This document shows, piece by piece, positions 62,153 to 64,000 of a stretch of 64,000 nt of DNA. Numbering within the stretch: position 1 is the stretch's first letter; every line of letters starts with the position of its first letter. The DNA lies in contig CP091241.1 of NCBI GenBank assembly GCA_027627685.1, positions 1,551,191 through 1,615,190 on the forward strand, in the 5' to 3' direction. The notes under the pieces are model-generated. The model was not told the origin of the DNA, did not search any database, and worked only from the letters and a program-made list of their open reading frames with translations. Source of the DNA: Hyphomonadaceae bacterium ML37. Its GTDB lineage: Bacteria > Pseudomonadota > Alphaproteobacteria > Caulobacterales > Maricaulaceae. The position numbers were made by a program, and so were the translations under genes.

Positions 62153-62665
62153 TTAATTCGCAGTAAGGCCCGCAGGCCGGCAGGCCGGCGCGGTCAGGCC
62201 CGGGGGCAGGGTGGTCGAGGCGTCGCCGCACGCGCTGGCGAGTTGAGCCCGGGTGAGGCCGCGCGCATCCGCCATTTCGGCGCCCGACAGATTGGCCCCG
62301 TCGAGACGCGCGCCGGTAAAATTGGCGCTGCCGAAATGCGCCCCGACCAGCGTGGCGCGGCTGAGATCGGCATGGGCGAAGTTCGCGCCGGTGAAGCGCG
62401 CCGCGAACAGGTTCGCCGTGACCAGGTCTGCACCGTCAAAGCGCGCATGGTTGAAGGTCGAGAGGCTCAAGTCCGTCTGACGTAGCCGGGCGCGCGAGAA
62501 ATCGGCCCGGTCGAGCGCCCTGTATGACAAATCGGCCTGAAACAGATTGCAGCCGGGGCAGTCGGCGCCGTTCTGGGCGCGCGCGATCTGGCCGGGGTTT
62601 TGCGCGGCGGCGGCTGAACTGACGATGACCGTCAGCGTGATCAGGCCAATGAGATGTTTCATCAT
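62153..62665 (-). CDS. Secreted pentapeptide-repeat protein, short paralogue
   Basis: A 170-residue protein: signal peptide (to about 20), DCPGCNLF Cys pair, about 18 pentapeptides, and the cap ACGDASTTLPPGLTAPAC. It has the same design as its downstream neighbour but without the helical and Pro/Arg regions. ATG 62665 has GCGGGA nine bases ahead. The gap to the paralogue is 36 bases, so one operon. Confidence 0.83.
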   Translation of the reverse strand: MMKHLIGLITLTVIVSSAAAAQNPGQIARAQNGADCPGCNLFQADLSYRALDRADFSRARLRQTDLSLSTFNHARFDGADLVTANLFAARFTGANFAHADLSRATLVGAHFGSANFTGARLDGANLSGAEMADARGLTRAQLASACGDASTTLPPGLTAPACRPAGLTAN

Positions 62666-62867
62666 GGTGCGCATTCCCGCATTTGGTCAGGCTGATGCGC
62701 CAGCCTGCGCAAGATTCGCGCCGACCGGGCTGACCTGGATGAACGCCCGATGAGCGCAATTTAATCCCGGGGACACACTGCGCCTCGGGCAAAGCGCTGA
62801 AACGATGCTATACTGCGGTTTGCGCGACGATGCCTTTGTATCGGCGTGGGCAAACAAGGAGACCGTC

Positions 62868-63284
62868 ATGATCAAGCAATTCATGGGCGCCGCCGTGATC
62901 GCTCTGGGCCTGAGCGGGGCTGTTCACGCCCAGTCCGATGAGGCGCGGGCCGATGCACGCCTCGCGCAATTCGCCGAGACCGGCGAAACGCGCAGCTGCC
63001 TGTCGACAACCCGCATCCGCAACATCACCCCCCTGGACGACAGCCGTTGGCTGGTGACCACACGGGGCGGCGACACCTATCTCAACGAGGTCAGCCGCGG
63101 CTGCTTCGGCGCCGCCAGTCCGTTCAGCTATATCGAGTACCGCGTGCCCGGCGGCCAGCTGTGCCGGGGCGAGATCATCCGCGTGGTCGATCAGTCGGCC
63201 CAGACAGTGCGCGGCGCCTGCGGGCTCGGCGAGTATCAGCGGCTTGAGCCTGTTTCATCCGAGACGGCCGATACGGGCGCTTAG
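62868..63284 (+). CDS. Secreted DUF6491 family protein
   Basis: A 138-residue protein with a signal peptide (VHA|QSD near residue 20). The mature part fits DUF6491: RSCLSTTRIRNITPLDDSRWLVTTRGGDTYLNEVSRGCFGA, then LCRGEIIRV and ACGLGEYQRL; the four Cys may form two disulfides. AAGGAG precedes ATG 62868 at seven bases. Function of the family is unknown. Confidence 0.83.
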   Translation: MIKQFMGAAVIALGLSGAVHAQSDEARADARLAQFAETGETRSCLSTTRIRNITPLDDSRWLVTTRGGDTYLNEVSRGCFGAASPFSYIEYRVPGGQLCRGEIIRVVDQSAQTVRGACGLGEYQRLEPVSSETADTGA

Positions 63285-63354
63285 TCAACGCGCGGTTAAC
63301 GCTCCCGCGTCATGATCGAGTGTGACTAAGGATCATTGGCGAGGGTTTCCAGCC

Positions 63355-64000
63355 ATGCGTCAGAGCGCCCGGCGCCTGTTGCTTGGAAGTGTGGTGTTGG
63401 CGCTGGGCGCGTGCGGAACTGCGCCGCGCGCGCCAGCGCCCATTGACCATGGCAGCGCCGCCAGCACCCCGGCGGCGGCCTGCGGCCGCACAGTTACAGT
63501 TCAGCGCGGCGACACGCTCAGCGCGATTGCTTTGCGGTGCCGGACCACGATTGAAGCGTTGGCGTCCGAGAACAGCCTGTCGTCTCCCTACACCTTGAGG
63601 GCCGGGCAAAGCCTGCGCATGCCCGGGCCATCGGTCTATACCGTGCGGCGCGGCGATAATCTGTACCGCATTGCGCTCAATCACGGCATGAGCACGCGCG
63701 AGCTCGCCCGGCTCAACGGCATAAGCGAAAACACGACGATTCATCCCGGCCAGGAATTGCGCGTCTCAGGATCGCCGCGCCAGATCGTCGCCGAAGCGCC
63801 GCCGCGTCAAACCACCGGTGGCGGCGCGACGACGCGCCCCCCTGTCACGGCCAGCCCGCCCCCCCCACCACCACCTCCGCCGCCCAGCGCGCCTGCGCCC
63901 GCTTTCCTCTGGCCGCTGCAAGGTCAGGTCGTGGCTCAGTTCGGCAATGTGTCGGGCCGTCGCCTCGATGGCATCCGCATCTCCGCACGGGTCGGCGAAC
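63355..64000 (+). CDS. LysM-LytM lipoprotein (NlpD/DipM-like), 3' end cut by window
   Basis: The first 215 residues are present. Lipobox LGAC (Cys20); two LysM domains (about 47-90, VTVQRGDTLSAIALRC; and 98-140, YTVRRGDNLYRIALNHG) that bind peptidoglycan; a linker with ten consecutive Pro (codons 168-177); and the start of an M23/LytM domain (FLWPLQGQVVAQFGN). The usual HxGxD metal motif reads LDGIRIS, without the first His, as in amidase activators like NlpD and DipM. ATG 63355 with GAGGG ahead. Confidence 0.85.
   Translation, partial: MRQSARRLLLGSVVLALGACGTAPRAPAPIDHGSAASTPAAACGRTVTVQRGDTLSAIALRCRTTIEALASENSLSSPYTLRAGQSLRMPGPSVYTVRRGDNLYRIALNHGMSTRELARLNGISENTTIHPGQELRVSGSPRQIVAEAPPRQTTGGGATTRPPVTASPPPPPPPPPPSAPAPAFLWPLQGQVVAQFGNVSGRRLDGIRISARVGE

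Overview
The window reads as a chromosomal segment of a GC-rich (about two-thirds G+C) alphaproteobacterium. It is most like the stalked and marine Caulobacterales/Maricaulales (Maricaulis, Oceanicaulis, Hyphomonadaceae). That placement is inferred from recognised proteins, gene order (plsX-fabH-ihfA-merR-tRNA-Pro, moxR-DUF58-DUF4159, dnaX-ybaB with the SRP RNA upstream) and a PopA-like c-di-GMP effector. It does not come from a database search. Coding density is very high, many neighbours overlap by ATGA or TGATG, and I see no phage, insertion sequence, CRISPR array or other clear mobile element.

Layout: 0.0-1.6 kb pyrB and a zinc-site-less dihydroorotase homologue. 1.6-4.5 kb a homogentisate degradation operon (hmgA, a beta carbonic anhydrase, a fumarylacetoacetase-family gene). 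4.5-6.8 kb a Bfd-type ferredoxin under a Fur-like operator, a paraoxonase-type lactonase and an enoyl-CoA hydratase/isomerase. 6.8-11.1 kb a minus-strand chain DUF1285 - Nudix CoA pyrophosphatase - DUF6111-like - CCA-adding enzyme - unknown tail-anchored protein. 11.1-17.8 kb a four-gene MoxR/DUF58/BatA-like/VWA-like envelope operon. 17.9-21.1 kb an amidohydrolase lipoprotein, an APH-family phosphotransferase and a small membrane protein. 21.2-23.6 kb ybaB, dnaX and the SRP RNA. 23.8-29.0 kb a lipoprotein hydrolase coupled to prmA, a membrane cytochrome c, nudC, a small outer-membrane beta-barrel protein and a small gene with a Fur-like site. 29.1-35.1 kb mfd, the PopA-like protein and a CaiB/BaiF CoA-transferase. 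35.2-37.2 kb scoA and scoB split by a secreted protein. 37.2-39.8 kb a TonB receptor with a divergent MerR regulator and a textbook MerR-type promoter. 39.8-46.1 kb trmFO, two secreted proteins and three multi-pass membrane proteins ending in a CPBP protease. 46.1-49.6 kb sdaA, kynA, an FAA-family hydrolase and bamE. 49.7-53.6 kb a ubiquinol-cytochrome c chaperone, plsX, fabH, ihfA, merR and tRNA-Pro(GGG). 53.6-58.9 kb a PqiA-like protein, rnd, and a lipid module (MFS, two PlsC, TetR with two operators). 59.0-64.0 kb aspS with an unusual insertion, two secreted pentapeptide-repeat proteins, a DUF6491 protein and a truncated LysM/LytM lipoprotein.

Working together: hmgA and the fumarylacetoacetase-type gene take tyrosine/phenylalanine carbon to fumarate plus acetoacetate, and ScoAB can activate the acetoacetate with succinyl-CoA. 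KynA and SdaA feed tryptophan and serine into catabolism. PlsX, FabH, PlsC and the MFS protein form two lipid-assembly modules. The most striking observations are the MerR-controlled TonB receptor, the PopA-like protein with an intact I-site and dead A-site, the 40-residue low-GC insertion in AspRS, the full paraoxonase active site in a bacterial protein, the Fur-type operator pair over the bfd promoter, and a paired family of secreted Cys-capped pentapeptide-repeat proteins. I did not find a clear new defence or mobile system.
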